DNA of 64,000 nucleotides from NCBI GenBank assembly GCA_023053575.1, contig JAKZAP010000006.1:18299280-18363279 (forward strand), written 5' to 3'. Source of the stretch: Branchinecta lynchi (taxonomy: Eukaryota; Arthropoda; Branchiopoda; Anostraca; Branchinectidae). This document shows positions 12,401 through 23,480 of this stretch, one piece after another. The position numbers and the translations under genes are program-made. Position 1 is the first letter of the stretch. Every line of letters begins with the position of its first letter. The notes beneath the pieces are model-generated. The model did no database searches. It was not told where the DNA came from and saw only the letters and a list, made by a program, of their open reading frames with translations.

Positions 12401-15400
12401 GCTTGTACATAACGGTCATAACTGTCACTCTCCTATTTCCTAAGGCCTTTTTCCGCGACACAATTGTGGGCCACACACTTTTGAGCGTTTGTGGCGGAAA
12501 CACGATTGTGTGCCACACAGTCGAGCCACTAGTTGAAACTCGCGGAAACGCTGTTTTGTCTATTTTTTTGGCGGTAATTTCAAATATCTGAGAATAAGAA
12601 TAAAGTTCATGTAAAACCTCAATAAATAGAACTCCAGGCCTATTTGCTTACCATTCTGTACCAAAAGCATCATCAATTTTAAGTTTATATGCTTGAAAAA
12701 GTAGTTAGCTTTATGTTTCGACACTATTTTGCTGCTTAATTTGAATTTCCCGCCAGAATCGAGCCACAAAATCGACAATGACCTCGCCAGTTGTTTGTCG
12801 AATTTGAGCCAAAAAGGGAGCCACGAAAATCTTGCTGGTCGCGGAAACACACTTGTGGGCCGCGCGAGAGACGTCGGAAACACTTTTTTCAAGCCATAGT
12901 CGACCCACAAACTGTTTGTGGAAGCACGGAAAAACGCCTCTAGAAACCGTTCGATGTCAGCTGCTCCACTAAACGGAAGCTGAAGAGGAGAACAGAAACG
13001 CAGCATGCTAGAGCAATGGTGATCACGAGGAGAGAGTGGCCGAAACTCTCCTTCTGAATATTTTAAATTTCTTTCGCGTTCAACGGCTTTCCATTGCCTC
13101 ACTGAAGCATTCTTATATGAATGAATGACTGAATGAATTATTTATTTGCACATTAAAGCCATCAGGCCATCATGTAACAAAATAAAACAAAAAGTGAACA
13201 ATCTTACATGCGCATATACACACTAACACACTCTTAATATTTCTAATTTACTCTGAATACTTTATTAGCACTAAAAACACAACTTCCCCATCAAAAGAAC
13301 TCTTTCATGTGTGTTTAAAAGCTAACTTGAGGAACTACCCAACATTTCTTAGTTCTTCAAAATCGTTACTTCCCATCATTTTATTAATTCATTTTTTATC
13401 AGTTCCACCCACACCGAAATTCTCCTCCCTTAGTCCCCGTAACTATCTACAATCACACAAAAGGTGGCATATATCCTCAATAATTTCTCCACACATAGGG
13501 CAGACGTAGTAAGGACCCTATCTTTACTCTTTTTTCCCCACATACTAGAAATTACGCTTTTTACATTTTTACGAAGATTTTCAAGTTCTAGAAAGCAATC
13601 CCCGACCCCCAAACCGAATGCGATGGAAAAATAGATATTTAAAAAGAAGCTGCTTATAGGTATAGAAGTTAGGGTTTCAGACTTTTTATCAAGATGGCAA
13701 CAATTGTGACAGTTTTACTTTAAAATCGCTAAATACCTCGAAGCCGGCCAACCCACTGTCAAGCCACAAAAATTACTGTGACCAACGAAACAAAACACAT
13801 GTGACACAGATTTGTTTAACCTCGTTCTCCTCAAAGTCCTCCTCCGTCTCCATTACAACACTATGTGCACACGCTGAAAGAGTAATTACGAATCACGGAA
13901 CAGATAATTCGGATAGTAACCAATGCACCTCTCAACAAATTCACGTCGGACGCGATATCATAGCAACGGATCGACTAAACAAACGGGGAGCTACTTATAG
14001 TATCCAAAGCACAGGAACGCAACTTTTGTCATGAAATTATGGCGGCTCCTACGTAATGGAGAAAAGCAGCTGAGTCGAGCGTACACCTCTTTCGATACAG
14101 CCAGGGTTGCAAAATAAAATAAAAATACTCGAGAGTGACTTGGCCCAAACAAGAGAATGAGCTGGGAGTGACATTTTATATTCTTGAAAAAAAGCATGGT
14201 CACTTTTGGTCGGAATCACTACTGCAAAAATAGGACATCTGAATTTTATTTTCATGGAAAAAAAAACTTGGTTTTGGTCGAGAAAGCAAAAGTGACGCCA
14301 CTGTATGCTTCCCGAAATAGAGTTAATTTCATGTCACACGTAGGATAAGAATGACAAAATCAAAACAGAGTGACAATTCACACTATCGTGCGACATGTGG
14401 CAACACTGGATACTGCTTACATTGTTGGTTGGGATCTACGATCACTTCCTGATTACAGCGTAAACAAGAGCAAAAGTTTCGATGGGATTCCAAAAACTTA
14501 ATATTTGTTGGACTTTTTTATACAAACAATCAGGGCTTTTAGAGATCTGGTCTTCGTCAGACTACTTCATCATTTTACTATCAATCAAGAATCAGCCGTT
14601 TGAAAATAAACATAAATGATACCGTAATATTCTATTAAAAAATTACGGCCAAACTGCTAAACTTCAAACCAGAGATGGGCGAATCCGAATCGGTTTCAAA
14701 TGCAGGATTCGTCCGTCTGGCCGGATTCGAATCTTCTGCTCGTCAGGCTGGATTCGGATTTGGACCTGGATCCCAAACCCTCAACCTTATGTTTCCGCTC
14801 AAATTTCTGGTCTACATCCTTCCAGTTCCAGTTTTGCCAATTTTTACACAGTAGGCCTAGTCAAATGCATTTATAGGTCTCCACCACCAACCATCCTCAA
14901 CAATCTATCCAGTTATCTGATTACATTAGATATCAGTGCTTTTTGTCACCTCTGACTTTTAAACTATAACCTATTTACATGAATTGATTTTTGTTGTCGG
15001 ATTCGATTCCGGATTCAAATCCTCAGCATGGAATAGTGGACTCGGATTCGGAATCGGTTCGTACGAACCTCTAATCAACTTTAGATAGAACGCTTGCTTT
15101 CAACAAATTTTCCGGTTTTCGCCGGATTGCGGGAGAACTGTACGTTCTGGGAGAAAATAATTTGCATAACGGTTTCAGCATGTCTCCTTGCCCATGTTCT
15201 AGTTTAATTCCGGGTTCTAGTTTAACTTTTGCGCCAGTCAGCCAAGCAAAAATACTGGGAGTTTGGGTCGATGATATAACTAATTTCAAGCACAATACAG
15301 ACCAGATATTAAAAAAATCCCATGCACCAGTTAAAACTTTGTCAGCTTAACGTATGTAAAATGTAATCCATCACACAGAATACGCTTGTGCCGCCTGGCA

Positions 15401-18400
15401 CCCCTTACGTTTGAATTACTGCATTTAATTGAACCAATCCAGAGGCGGGTGGTTTAAATCATACTTTCACATGATAACGCCAATTATGACCAAGCGCTTA
15501 AAACTCTCCGGCTTGAACCGTTAAAGAACAGACGCCACAATTTAAAGATCAATTTTGGTAAGAAAATTTTGCAGTCAGTCAGAACCCGAAAAACTCCCTG
15601 ACCACACCGACTTACTCAACAAGGCATTCAAATTTACTTAAGCAGTTTCCAGCATTAGGTACCGCTCGTGGGCTCCACCCGTTCTCACCCCTTGTTACAA
15701 ACTACCTCAACAACCAATAAGATTTCACGTTTGCCGTTTATTCAGTTCAAGCTGTTCGGTTCCTTGACTTCTTTTTGTATTTTGTTATTGTCGTTGTTGA
15801 TGGTACACTATTTAAATATTGTTAGCTGTTACTGTACTAATTTTCTTTTCTGCTATTATTTAGCTTTTGCTATAGTGGCAATTTTCCATAAGCTAAACCT
15901 CTTATCAACTTCAAGTAAAACCATTACTTTTACCAAATTTCAAGTTTTGGCCGGATTCCGGGCAAACTGCATGACCGGGGATAAAGTAATATGCACAGGC
16001 TATACGGATTCAGGATGTCTCCACTGTATCGAACCTCTAATCAACTCCAAGATTCCGGGAGAACTAAATGTCCGGCAAGAAATGAAGTTCAAAAACGGAT
16101 TCAGCATGTATTGTACCTCTTAATCTACTTTAATTGGTACAATGTAGGGGTAATCAACCTTAAGAGATACAATCAGGGGCGTCGCAAGGGGGGGGGGGGC
16201 AGCACACCCCCCCACCTTTTTGAGATTCGGTAAAATTTTGGGCCGGAGGCCCAAAATTTAACTAAAATTGTCCGGTAATATTTTTGATAGCAGAACTGTT
16301 AGTTATATTTACGGGGATTCGGTAGTTATACAGGCTCCTAAATAGGCTATCTGTACAAATCTCTTCGGTATAATGATCGGAATTCGGTATAATTGCTAGT
16401 ATTCGGTAGTTATCACGAATTTAGTGATAGAATTTACTGAAATCATTTGGTAATTTTTCGATGCCGGAACTATTCGGTATATTTATTTATTTATTTATTT
16501 TATAACCCGCTGAAAAGACAGAATAGCGGAGTACAAACAAGGAAAAACAACACAAAACACTAAAATACACTAAAATTCACTCTAGAAGAAGGGACAAGCC
16601 GTGATGTGCGGGGAAGCTGAGATGGGACGTTGTGCACAATTTTTTACTTATGGCCGAAAGTTTCAGCGATATATCCGGAAGCTTGTAACGCGAAATCAGA
16701 TGTCTGTTTTTATACCAGGGGGGGTAGGAAAAGGAGGAATTTTGCATATCGGTAATAACAAGAACGGAGGGAATGAAGATCTTTTTTCTTTAAAACTGAA
16801 GAGAGGCCAGAAAGAAATAAGATAGAATGGTCAGTAAAACTGCTGTAAAGTTTACTAAGGGCTTTTTTATTGTATTTCCCACGATTAGCAACGATCTTCG
16901 AGTATGATACTTGAATCTTTCTTTTAGCATTATTAACCGATTGAGACCGGAAGATTTGAGGCTGTTAGTAATCTGGATGCCCAACCACCCAAGAGATGTG
17001 ACAAGGGGGATAGTCTTAGTTGGGAGAATAAGCGGCTCTTGGTTAGTTGAATTGAAAGATAAGTATTCGCATTTATTAACGTTCAGAGCCAGACCGACCG
17101 GTCGAAAGCAGCTGAAACAAAAGAAACTGACTTCTTTAATCCGGTCTTGCTTCGGCTTATCAGCAGAATATCATCGGCATAAGCAATATAAGAGATATTA
17201 ATGGAATTAATAATACAAGTGGTAGGTATAGAAGACAGGATGTTAGAGATGCACATTTTAAAAATGGATGGTGAAAGAACCGCGCCCTGTCGAACTCCAC
17301 GTTTTATCGGGATTCTAAAATCGGATATCTGTCCATCCCCTTTAGTGCGCAGAAAAGAATTTGTATACCAATAACGTAATAAAAAAATTAGAAATATGGA
17401 GATTCCGTAGTTACACAGAATCCCGAATAAGCTATTGGTTGGAAATTATTCGGTATCATGATTGGGATTCGGTAATTAATTCAGTATAATTTCCAGGATT
17501 AGGAAGTTAACCACGAATCCTGACTTTGTTCCAGTTTCGACGAAAGTATACCGAATATGAATATTGTTCGGTAGGCTTTCGATACCAAAACAATTCGGTA
17601 TATTAACCGGGATACGGTAGTTATACAAAATCTCGAACATGTTACCGGTCTAAACTTATTCGGTTTAATAGCTGGGATTCGGTAACTTATTCGTTATAAT
17701 TGCCAGGATTCGGAAGTTACCACGAACCTCGAAACTCAGAAGAGGTCGAGTGAAGCACTGGTTGCAGACAAAAGGGGTGATCTGTGATATCATCGATAGT
17801 TCTTACTTTTATTTTGGAAACCAAAAAGAATATCTAATCATAAATATTTCGAAAACTCCGCCTGTAGCACTTTTCGTAATATTCTCTATTTTGTGGAAGG
17901 GCGCGTCATTTGACGGGGTTCTTAAGCCAGTTTTAGGATTGAGGTTTCAAAACATTAAAAGCTAGAATCTGGGTGGAAATTAAATTTGGCAGGAAAAAGC
18001 AAAAAAAATTTAGCCTGCGGCGCTCACTTTATGTGATTACAGGTGAGAAAGAGAGAGAGATACGGGTTTAATACAACACAACCGGCAGTAGTATAATGAC
18101 AAGACTACAGTTGCTGCTGCTGCCGGAACGTCGCTACATCCGGTTCCTGGAACTTCATAGAGTCTCGGTATTTAATCAACGGTAAATGGTAGAATTTGTT
18201 AGAGAAGCAGTTAAATTTTAGTCTACTGAAAAAAAAATGAATTTCTAAAATTTTCACCTACGGCGCTCGATTTAATTTTCTATTGGCTATTTGTAATAGC
18301 TGCTACTGCAATCATACCCGGCAATATATTCTCCATGTTGGCTTCGCCAAAATGCCGCCTAATAGTTGGCTTATCGTCGTTCATGCTGCGTTTTATTGTT

Positions 18401-19962
18401 ACTCTTCATACGTAATCCTTTCTGTTCCATAATTTGAATCTCGAATTCTTAGTTATAGGATTCGGTAAAAAATTTTGAAAGATTCGGTAAAATTTTGGCT
18501 CTGCAACCCCCCACCGAAATGCACTTGCAACGCCCCTGGATACAATGTAAGGGTACCTCGAAACCGAGCGGTAAGTCATATATGGATCTGGATCTGACGC
18601 CAATTTGAACAGGTTTTGGTCCAGAACCATTTACGCTGTACTTACATGAGCAAGCTGAAAACGTAACAATCATAGGCCACTTTTGTCAGATAAGCTTGTC
18701 GTCAATGATCACTAAATGACTCGAAGCTACTTGTGCGAACCAGGCCAGATATTTTTTAGCGCGACTGACCAACCCGATCGACCCTGATCCGCCTCGATCA
18801 GTTTTGCTCTGGCCTCGACAGGCGCCAAAATCAGAAATGCAAAAAACAGGGTAGGATGGAACTGGCATAGGAATTTTGGAAATGATAATGGATGGGACGA
18901 CATGGGACGTAAAGTATCAATAACAAATAAGCTAATAGAATCTCCGTCTTTGGCCCCATGGGTATCCGACTAGGGATACCCCGATAAGACTGAGCGAAGC
19001 TACAGCTACTTGCTGAGAGCTTTTCAGTTGATACCCGTCATCTTCCCTCTTCGCCGCTGCGCATACCAGACGAAAAACCGTAGAATGTCTTCAGGGGTAG
19101 CGAACCCGGTCTGCAGCGAGTTAGACGTGACACCACAATGGTAGACAACAAATCAGCTGTAAAGGACGACTCAGACGGCGTTAGTACTCTTCTGTGGAGT
19201 TCAACTACGATATAGCTATTTTAGAAGTAGCAAATTATGATGTTCTGCGGGGCTCCTCTCCCGCTCGTTTGCATCCGTTATGGTATCAGAATATATTCGA
19301 CCCCGCATGGTCATATTACAGACATAGAGAGATTCTTATAGATTACTTGTTCTTGGTAACATAGATAAGCCGGGTCCTTTAAGGGTTCACGATAGGTGGT
19401 AGGGAGGTATTCGATAATGGTCACACACAACACTGGCGGTGAAAGCTCAAACCTTTTCGGGAGAAGCATGCTGCTGCAGAGATACAGGGAAAACAGTGTT
19501 CTTCCCTACACGATTGCTTGTTTAAGACCAAAAAAAAAATAAAAAAAAATGGCTGTTCATTATATATTTTTCAAAACGGATATGACAAATTACCAGGTAT
19601 GTCAACGTTCATTCAAAGATATTGCTGCAACTTACGGGAGTGAGTGACTTTACCTTATCTGTGCTGGAGGATCCGAGAGAGCTCGATGACAAATACATTG
19701 GACTTCTACTCCTTGGAATATTCCCAGCTTCCTGCACATCGATAGTCAAGCTCTCCGTCTTTTTCTTTGTCGCTTTGAGCCCCAAGAAGCGCCTCGACAG
19801 AGAAAACGTGCGCCTTCCAGTTTGAATACGGGGCGGACTCGGACTTCCCTCACTAGAATCTCCGCCACTTGGAGCTTTGCTATGTTGAACAACTCGACGA
19901 ACGGTTGACTGCTTTTTCACCAAGGGCGGCTTAGCCGTCGGCTCCGGTTTGTGCTGCATGTA
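3441..19962 (-). CDS. Multi-exon gene for an unrecognised coiled-coil protein
   Basis: Four open segments on the minus strand have clean GT-AG borders and all join in phase 0: 19636-19962, 11464-11892, 6303-6500 and 3441/3445-3563, together about 357 residues. The first two encode a Ser/Thr/Pro- and acid-rich, probably disordered region. The last two encode heptad-rich helical sequence, such as FTSYVTSLEDERATLKTRV and then ARIQELESQSEI, consistent with a parallel coiled coil. The ATG at 19959 lies three bases after a good acceptor (TTTTTTGCTTCCTAG), so a 5' exon must exist upstream, coding or not. More internal exons could be hidden in the introns, which are full of family A and B repeats and MITEs. 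The 3' end is ambiguous: TAA at 3441-3443, or a 24-nt apparent intron leading to a tail that stops at about 3352. I do not recognise the family. Confidence 0.55.
3445..3563 (-). CDS. Coiled-coil gene, last recognised exon
   Basis: The acceptor TTTTTTGTAG is followed by an open frame in phase 0 encoding a glutamine/glutamate-rich helix (HYKARIQELESQSEI, then ELQQISQMLEQEQ). At 3444 the reading reaches CGG TAA in frame, which is also CG|GTAAGT, a consensus donor. If unspliced, the protein ends here. Coiled-coil heptads continue without interruption from the exon at 6303-6500, which supports direct joining of the two. Confidence 0.55.
3917..4882 (+). mobile_element. Family A repeat (DINE-1/Helentron-like), copy 1
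   Basis: It starts at the palindrome GGGATCCC followed by AAAACGTAAGTG, then the conserved head (CATCGCAAAAGTTGTCCGTT, CGATAACTCTCGAAGGG), then several approximately 137-bp units carrying CCGGAATCCGG and AAGTTGATTAGAGGTT. It ends near the GATCCCATCGAAGCCTTTGG tail. No coding capacity. Confidence 0.75.
5526..5886 (+). mobile_element. TTAA-flanked MITE, copy 1 (piggyBac-type)
   Basis: A 361-bp element bounded by TTAA at 5522-5525 and 5887-5890. Inverted ends are AGGACCTGTC on the left and GAGGGGTCTT on the right (AAGACCCCTC on the other strand). A second copy lies inverted at 31688-32059, also TTAA-flanked. It has no transposase ORF. The TTAA duplication is the piggyBac signature, so mobilisation by a piggyBac transposase is inferred. 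Confidence 0.75.
6303..6500 (-). CDS. Coiled-coil gene, internal exon
   Basis: A 198-nt, phase 0-0 exon between the acceptor TTTTTTTTCAG and the donor AAAG|GTAAGG. It encodes 66 residues starting LLRSFLRYDFPEVSYVQDG, then a helical, leucine-spaced segment with TSLEDERATLKTRVAAYKD and ending LVYNLQRK. The motif before the coil may be a conserved helical cap but I cannot name it. Confidence 0.6.
6501..8426. other. Intron stretch of the coiled-coil gene, unassigned
   Basis: A minus-strand open stretch of about 115 codons (6882-7229) and GC-richer DNA around 7040-7170 with ACGCAG phrases could be a relic element, but no borders or motifs could be supported. Confidence 0.3.
7921..7944 (+). repeat. 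Perfect hairpin, 10-bp arms
   Basis: The arms AAAGTGTTGC and GCAACACTTT flank a GAGA tetraloop. It lies in a large intron of the minus-strand coiled-coil gene. No role is evident. It is not the histone 3' hairpin. Confidence 0.6.
8427..8690 (+). repeat. Approximately 145-bp tandem duplication
   Basis: The segment with CTAGCAAAAGTTGCAAACCCC and GAAGATGATT at 8437-8490 recurs about 145 bases later (8581-8635) with scattered substitutions, two units in all. It lies next to the family B copy at 8774. Confidence 0.65.
8774..9650 (+). mobile_element. Family B repeat, partial copy 2
   Basis: It begins with the family start AACAAGAGCTGGAAGCTCATATGG and passes through the CTTTAAGG-rich leader into poly-C monomers with AAGTTTCATC phrases. 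The right palindromic terminus is absent. Confidence 0.7.
10395..11355 (+). mobile_element. Family B repeat, partial copy 3
   Basis: It enters in the family leader (GGTCAAAAGCATTTTT, GCGCACTTT) and continues through poly-C monomers to GTCCCTGA. Both ends are degraded. It lies between the coiled-coil exons at 6303 and 11464. Confidence 0.7.
11464..11892 (-). CDS. Coiled-coil gene, acidic low-complexity exon
   Basis: A 429-nt, phase 0-0 exon: acceptor CTTTTTCAG, donor CCGGAG|GTAAGA. The 143 residues are rich in Glu, Gln, Ser and Thr, with no hydrophobic core, so the segment is probably disordered. Open reading over 187 codons on this strand, with consensus borders, is the evidence that it is coding. 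Confidence 0.55.
12443..12939 (+). mobile_element. MITE with AGGCGTTTTTCCG-type termini, copy 1 (PIF/Harbinger-type candidate)
   Basis: A 497-bp element with inverted ends AGGCCTTTTTCCGCG and CGGAAAAACGCCT, flanked by CTA on both sides (12440-12442, 12940-12942). A related, oppositely oriented copy is at 28518-28923. The interior shows a short open segment on the minus strand (KIFVAPFLAQIRQTTGEVIV) shared with the other copy, perhaps a remnant of a DNA-binding domain. The 3-bp duplication suggests PIF/Harbinger but CTA is not the usual TWA. Confidence 0.6.
13104..13615 (-). mobile_element. 3' end of a non-LTR retrotransposon
   Basis: Read on the minus strand, a decayed frame contains the C-P-x-C ... 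H ... C cluster (PYYVCPMCGEIIED followed by HLLCDC) found at the C-terminus of many non-LTR reverse transcriptase proteins. A 3' UTR follows, ending in an ATTC/TCAT-rich tail at 13104-13140. It is strongly 5'-truncated. Confidence 0.6.
14460..15170 (-). mobile_element. Family A remnant interrupted by a GAATCC-rich repeat
   Basis: The family A tail (TTTCGATGGGATTCC) is at 14478-14495, and a family A unit resumes at about 15062 (GAACCTCTAATCAACTTTAG). Between them, 14680-15060 is rich in CGGATTCGAATC phrases, with GGGCGAATCC at its start, and looks like a separate inserted element. No target duplication was found for it. Confidence 0.5.
15235..15640 (+). pseudogene. Decayed reverse transcriptase C-terminus (non-LTR)
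   Basis: Across several frames the plus strand reads ILGVWVDDITNFKHN, then EYACAAWHP, then LIEPIQRRV and NYDQALKTLRLEPLKNRRHNL. These blocks occur in this order after the polymerase domain of CR1/jockey-like and related non-LTR elements. Frameshifts and stops (for example TAA at about 15347) show it is dead. Confidence 0.65.
15905..16173 (-). mobile_element. Family A remnant, left of the hAT insertion
   Basis: Units with CCGGATTCCGGG and CGAACCTCTAATCAACT in reverse orientation. The hAT-type element at 16174-18538 interrupts it, and family A-like sequence resumes at 18547 (GTAAGGGTACCTCGAA). Confidence 0.6.
16174..18538 (+). mobile_element. hAT-type DNA transposon with perfect 8-bp target duplication
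   Basis: The ends are CAGGGGCGTCGCAAG and, inverted, CAGGGGCGTTGCAAG (14 of 15 match). The direct repeat GATACAAT flanks both sides (16166-16173 and 18539-18546). The interior is made of degenerate ATTCGGTAGTTA/GCCAGGATTCGG repeats rather than genes. A minus-strand retrotransposon fragment is inserted at about 16475-17393. Eight-base duplications and CAGGGGCG ends are typical of hAT elements. It is non-autonomous. Confidence 0.85.
16475..17393 (-). pseudogene. Non-LTR retrotransposon fragment with reverse transcriptase YADD motif
   Basis: On the minus strand it reads GVRQGAVLSPSIFKMCISNI, then ISYIAYADDILLISRS, the catalytic palm of a reverse transcriptase. A thumb-like stretch GLALNVNKCEYLSFN follows after a shift in frame. 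It ends in a 3' UTR with an AATA/AAATA tail (16475-16500). The 5' part is missing. It sits inside the hAT element, so it inserted later. Confidence 0.75.
19636..19962 (-). CDS. Coiled-coil gene, first recognised coding exon
   Basis: It begins TAC ATG immediately after the acceptor CTTCCTAG and ends at CCC|GTAAGT. From ATG 19959 it encodes 108 residues, basic and rich in Ser and Pro, with SRRFLGLKATKKK near the middle and a serine run near the end. Either translation starts here and the upstream exon is 5' UTR, or this is an internal exon. Confidence 0.55.
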
Positions 19963-20080
19963 CTAGGAAGCAAAAAAGGTTATCAGACTTTCTGCTAGCT
20001 GAGGCCACGAAGCAACATATTTCATAAAGGCCTCATATCCCCATGACTTCGCATATTTGGCCCCAAACAGAATTGCGAAC

Positions 20081-21403
20081 AAGACCAAAGGTTTCGATGG
20101 GATCCCAAAAACTTGATGTTTGACCCAGACTTTTAACAGATTAAGGCCAATGGTCATCATCTAAGAAGACAAAGTTTAGATATGGATTCAGTATCTGTGT
20201 TTACACCTATATCCTACGTCGTATCTACTTTGTCTAAACTGATCAAAAACTTTCTGACTTATTTTTGCCAAATTTCCTGTTTCGGCCGGATTACCGGCCG
20301 GATTAACTACAACTCATGAATTCAGAATGTCTTCTTACCCCTACACGAATATCTAATCAACTTCAGATACAAAAATACTTTTAACAAATTTTCCGGTTTC
20401 ACCAGGATTCCGAGCGAACTGTACGGTCCGGGTAGAGAATGATTGTCATATACAGAAGCAGCATGTTTTCTCGCCATTCCACCGAATATCGAATCAAATT
20501 CAAATACAACTTCTACACTTTACAAACTTCCCGCTTTTGGCCGGATTCCGGGCGAACTACTTGTCCAGTTAGAAAATAATTTTCATATGCGGATTTAGCA
20601 TATATCTTTACTCTTCAATTCAGGATTCAGGATTCAACAACTTTACTAAAAAAAAATCATTCCGGCTTGACGACCGGTTACACACAAAGCACATACGCGC
20701 TTGAAAAACGCAACCAGTACACATTTACTATCATATTCTAACCAAACATTCACTAAAATAAACTAAAAATTTATTAATTAATTTGTCAATTTGTCCTCTC
20801 TCGTCTTCATCCTCGTCAGGCTATCAATCGAACCTCTAATCAACTTCAGATTAAACTTTTACTTTTTACAATCGAACCTCTAATCAACTTCAGATTAAAC
20901 TTTTACTTTTTACAAAATATCCGGTTTTGGTCGGATTCCGTGTGGACTACTTGTCCGGTGAGAAAATAATTTGCATATTCAAAGTCTCCTTACCCCTAAA
21001 CAGCTTTGAAAATTTGCTTTAGCTTTAAAAAAAAATTCAACCCTTAAATGGATGTCCCTCCACCAACCCCAAATGTAGGGATACTGAGCCCATCTTCGTA
21101 CTTGACCTGTACTTTGACCCGAAGAGTTCTCATGCCAAGTTTGAATAAAATATCACAACCCCTTCGAGATAAATATTCCTTGACCCCAAGCTGACTTTGA
21201 AACATATATTCAAATAATGCATAAAACGGATCCGCCAGCTACGATGCTTTAGCAGCGATATTTCGGCCTTCCTGGCAGGGTCCTCGTCAGGCTATCAATC
21301 TTCAGGGTTAATGTTGGGAAACCCTTTAACCTTTCGAAAGTTCTGCTAATAGACAGATGGACGGACAACTTTTACCGCCACTTACGTTTTGGGATCCGAA
21401 AAG
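20081..21403 (-). mobile_element. Family A repeat, inverted copy
   Basis: It runs from the tail (AAGACCAAAGGTTTCGATGG) to the head (CACTTACGTTTTGGGATCC). It contains approximately 137-bp units and a local duplication of about 46 bp at 20825-20917 (AATCGAACCTCTAATCAACT twice). A fragment related to the foldback element at 51071 (GATATTTCGGCCTTCC) is embedded near 21230-21300. Confidence 0.7.
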
Positions 21404-22378
21404 CAGCGGATCGTAGGTTGCAGCAAGCAGGCAAGGGCTCATACTGAGTTGACAAAAAATTTAGTTACCCACCAGGACCTTCCAGTCCTTCCACTACTTA
21501 TCTTTCATCTTCTTCTCCCTTTATTTAGACCACTTTTCGTCCATCCCTGAATGGCGCTAAGGGTCACCTCTATTTTTCTTTTTCATCACTATAGAACGTG
21601 TTCCACCCTTCTAACAAGAGCAACTATTAGTTAGGCTACTATTTTCGTTCCAATCTAGTGAAAAGTTACCGAGGGGTTGCCCACTCCTCGGCACCGGCGG
21701 GCACCAGCCGGCACCGGCTTTTTTAACCTGTTTAAGACATCATCTTAACCCTTTCAAACCTGAATTGTTTCCTTCGTGATAAAATTATGATTTTGCTATT
21801 TTTCACGAGAATTATGGCCCAGAGATGTCTGAAACTTGTCTAAGTCAGTTTCGGTCACTCCTTCTTAGAAAATCAGAGGTCTGTCAAATGGCGGGTCTGG
21901 GTAGTAAAGGTAGAAATGTCGCTTCGGTCATTTGACACACTGCGGACCGACAGCACCAATATACTCCAGTTGAATGATTGTACTCATCATTAAAAAAAAA
22001 AATACAAATACAACACTAACGACGGTGAAATCTACTGAAGCAGTTTCGGTCCTTGTCGATAGTGGTGAGTGAAACGGCAAAGTAGTATCGTAGCTGTAAA
22101 AAAAATGTACTTGCCCACATTTCCCTACAGTCACAGCCAGGGGCGTCCCGATACGTTCCTGATAAGAGGGGGGGGGGTGCAGCTTCGGAATTTTACGAAA
22201 TTTTGTGAAGTTGTACCGGAATTTTTCAGGTTTTTACCGGAAAGTCTTCTAATGACCACCTCTGTAGAAACTCTAGAATTGTTGAAACTCTACTGTTGTG
22301 TTCTGACTTCTATTATGTGTTACAAACAACACAAAATAGGCTCAGTAAGACTTTACTGAAAAGGCAGCTTATTTTCGG

Positions 22379-22712
22379 GATCCCAAAACGTAAGTAGAGG
22401 GATAACCCCGACATCGCAAAAGTTGTCTGTCCATCCGTCTGTCAGCACGATAACTCTCGAAGGGAATGAGATATGTGGATGACACTTGCTGTGAGGATTC
22501 TTTGGGTTACCGGCAAGGTCGAGTTCGTAGATAGGCTCTGTAGACCTATGTTTAGGGGTGGGGGAAAAGCTATGGAGATAGTTGATTCAGGGGTAAGGAG
22601 ACATGCTGAATCCGACTATGAAAGTTATTTTTTTGCCGGACAAGTAGTTCACCCGGAATCCGGCAAAAACCGGACACAAAATTTGTCGACCAATTTTCGG
22701 TAGCAGTCCCTA
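22379..22712 (+). mobile_element. Family A head fragment
   Basis: It starts GGGATCCCAAAACGTAAGT, carries the CATCGCAAAAGTTGTCTGTC and CGATAACTCTCGAAGGG block, and breaks off after one unit with CCGGAATCCGG. It lies inside the hAT element 21670-23541. Confidence 0.7.
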
Positions 22713-22889
22713 CCCCTTTATTCTCAAACCTGTATAGCTCTGCGCGTTGGATGACGCTACAAGACTTAAGAGATTACACGAATCACCCAAGAATGTTCCG
22801 GTACGCTATGTTGTCTGTCTACAAGAATCACTCTGGTAAGTTGTGTGCTGGGGTCATCCTGGTAAGCTGTGAGTCTGTACTTATCCGGT

Positions 22890-23480
22890 AAGCAACAAAA
22901 TTCCGGTAGATTCCCTGAGCCAAATTCTTGTTGATTCCGCGGAGCAAAGTCCAATAGATTCCTTGAACCAGCCTCTAGTAAATAGACAAGTTCTGATAGA
23001 TTCCTTGAGAAAGACTTCAGTAGATTCCTTGAGAACGACTTCGGTAGATTCCATGAGCAAAATTCAGGTCGATTCTCTGAGCAGAACTCCGCTAAATTCC
23101 CTGAGCAAAATTCCTGTCGATTCCAAAATTCTGGTAGATGCCGTGGGGCAAAGTCTGGTAGATCCCCCGATCCAGCCTTCAGTAAATTCCCTAAGACAAG
23201 TTCCGATAGATTCCTTGAGCAAGATTTCGGTAGATGCCCTGAGCAAAATTCCGGTAGGTTCCCGGAGCAAATTCCGGTAGATTCCCTGATAAAAATTCTG
23301 GTAGGTTCCAAAATTCTAGTAGATTCCGTGGGGCAAAGTCCTGTAGATCCCCTGATCCAGCCTCCAGTAATTCGCTGAGACAAGTTCCGATAGATTCCTT
23401 GATCAAGATTTCGGTAGATGCCCTGAGCAAGAATTCCGGTAGGCTCCCTGTGCAATAATTCGGTAGACTCCATTCGGTAG
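22890..23480 (+). repeat. Minisatellite with approximately 25-30-bp units and a higher-order repeat of about 200 bp
   Basis: Units are variants of TTCCGGTAGATTCCCTGAGCAA. Marker variants such as CCGTGGGGCAAAGTC recur at about 22935, 23142 and 23326, so blocks of several units were amplified together. The minus strand is open for 249 codons across it, but the product is only a repeat translation. Confidence 0.85.
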
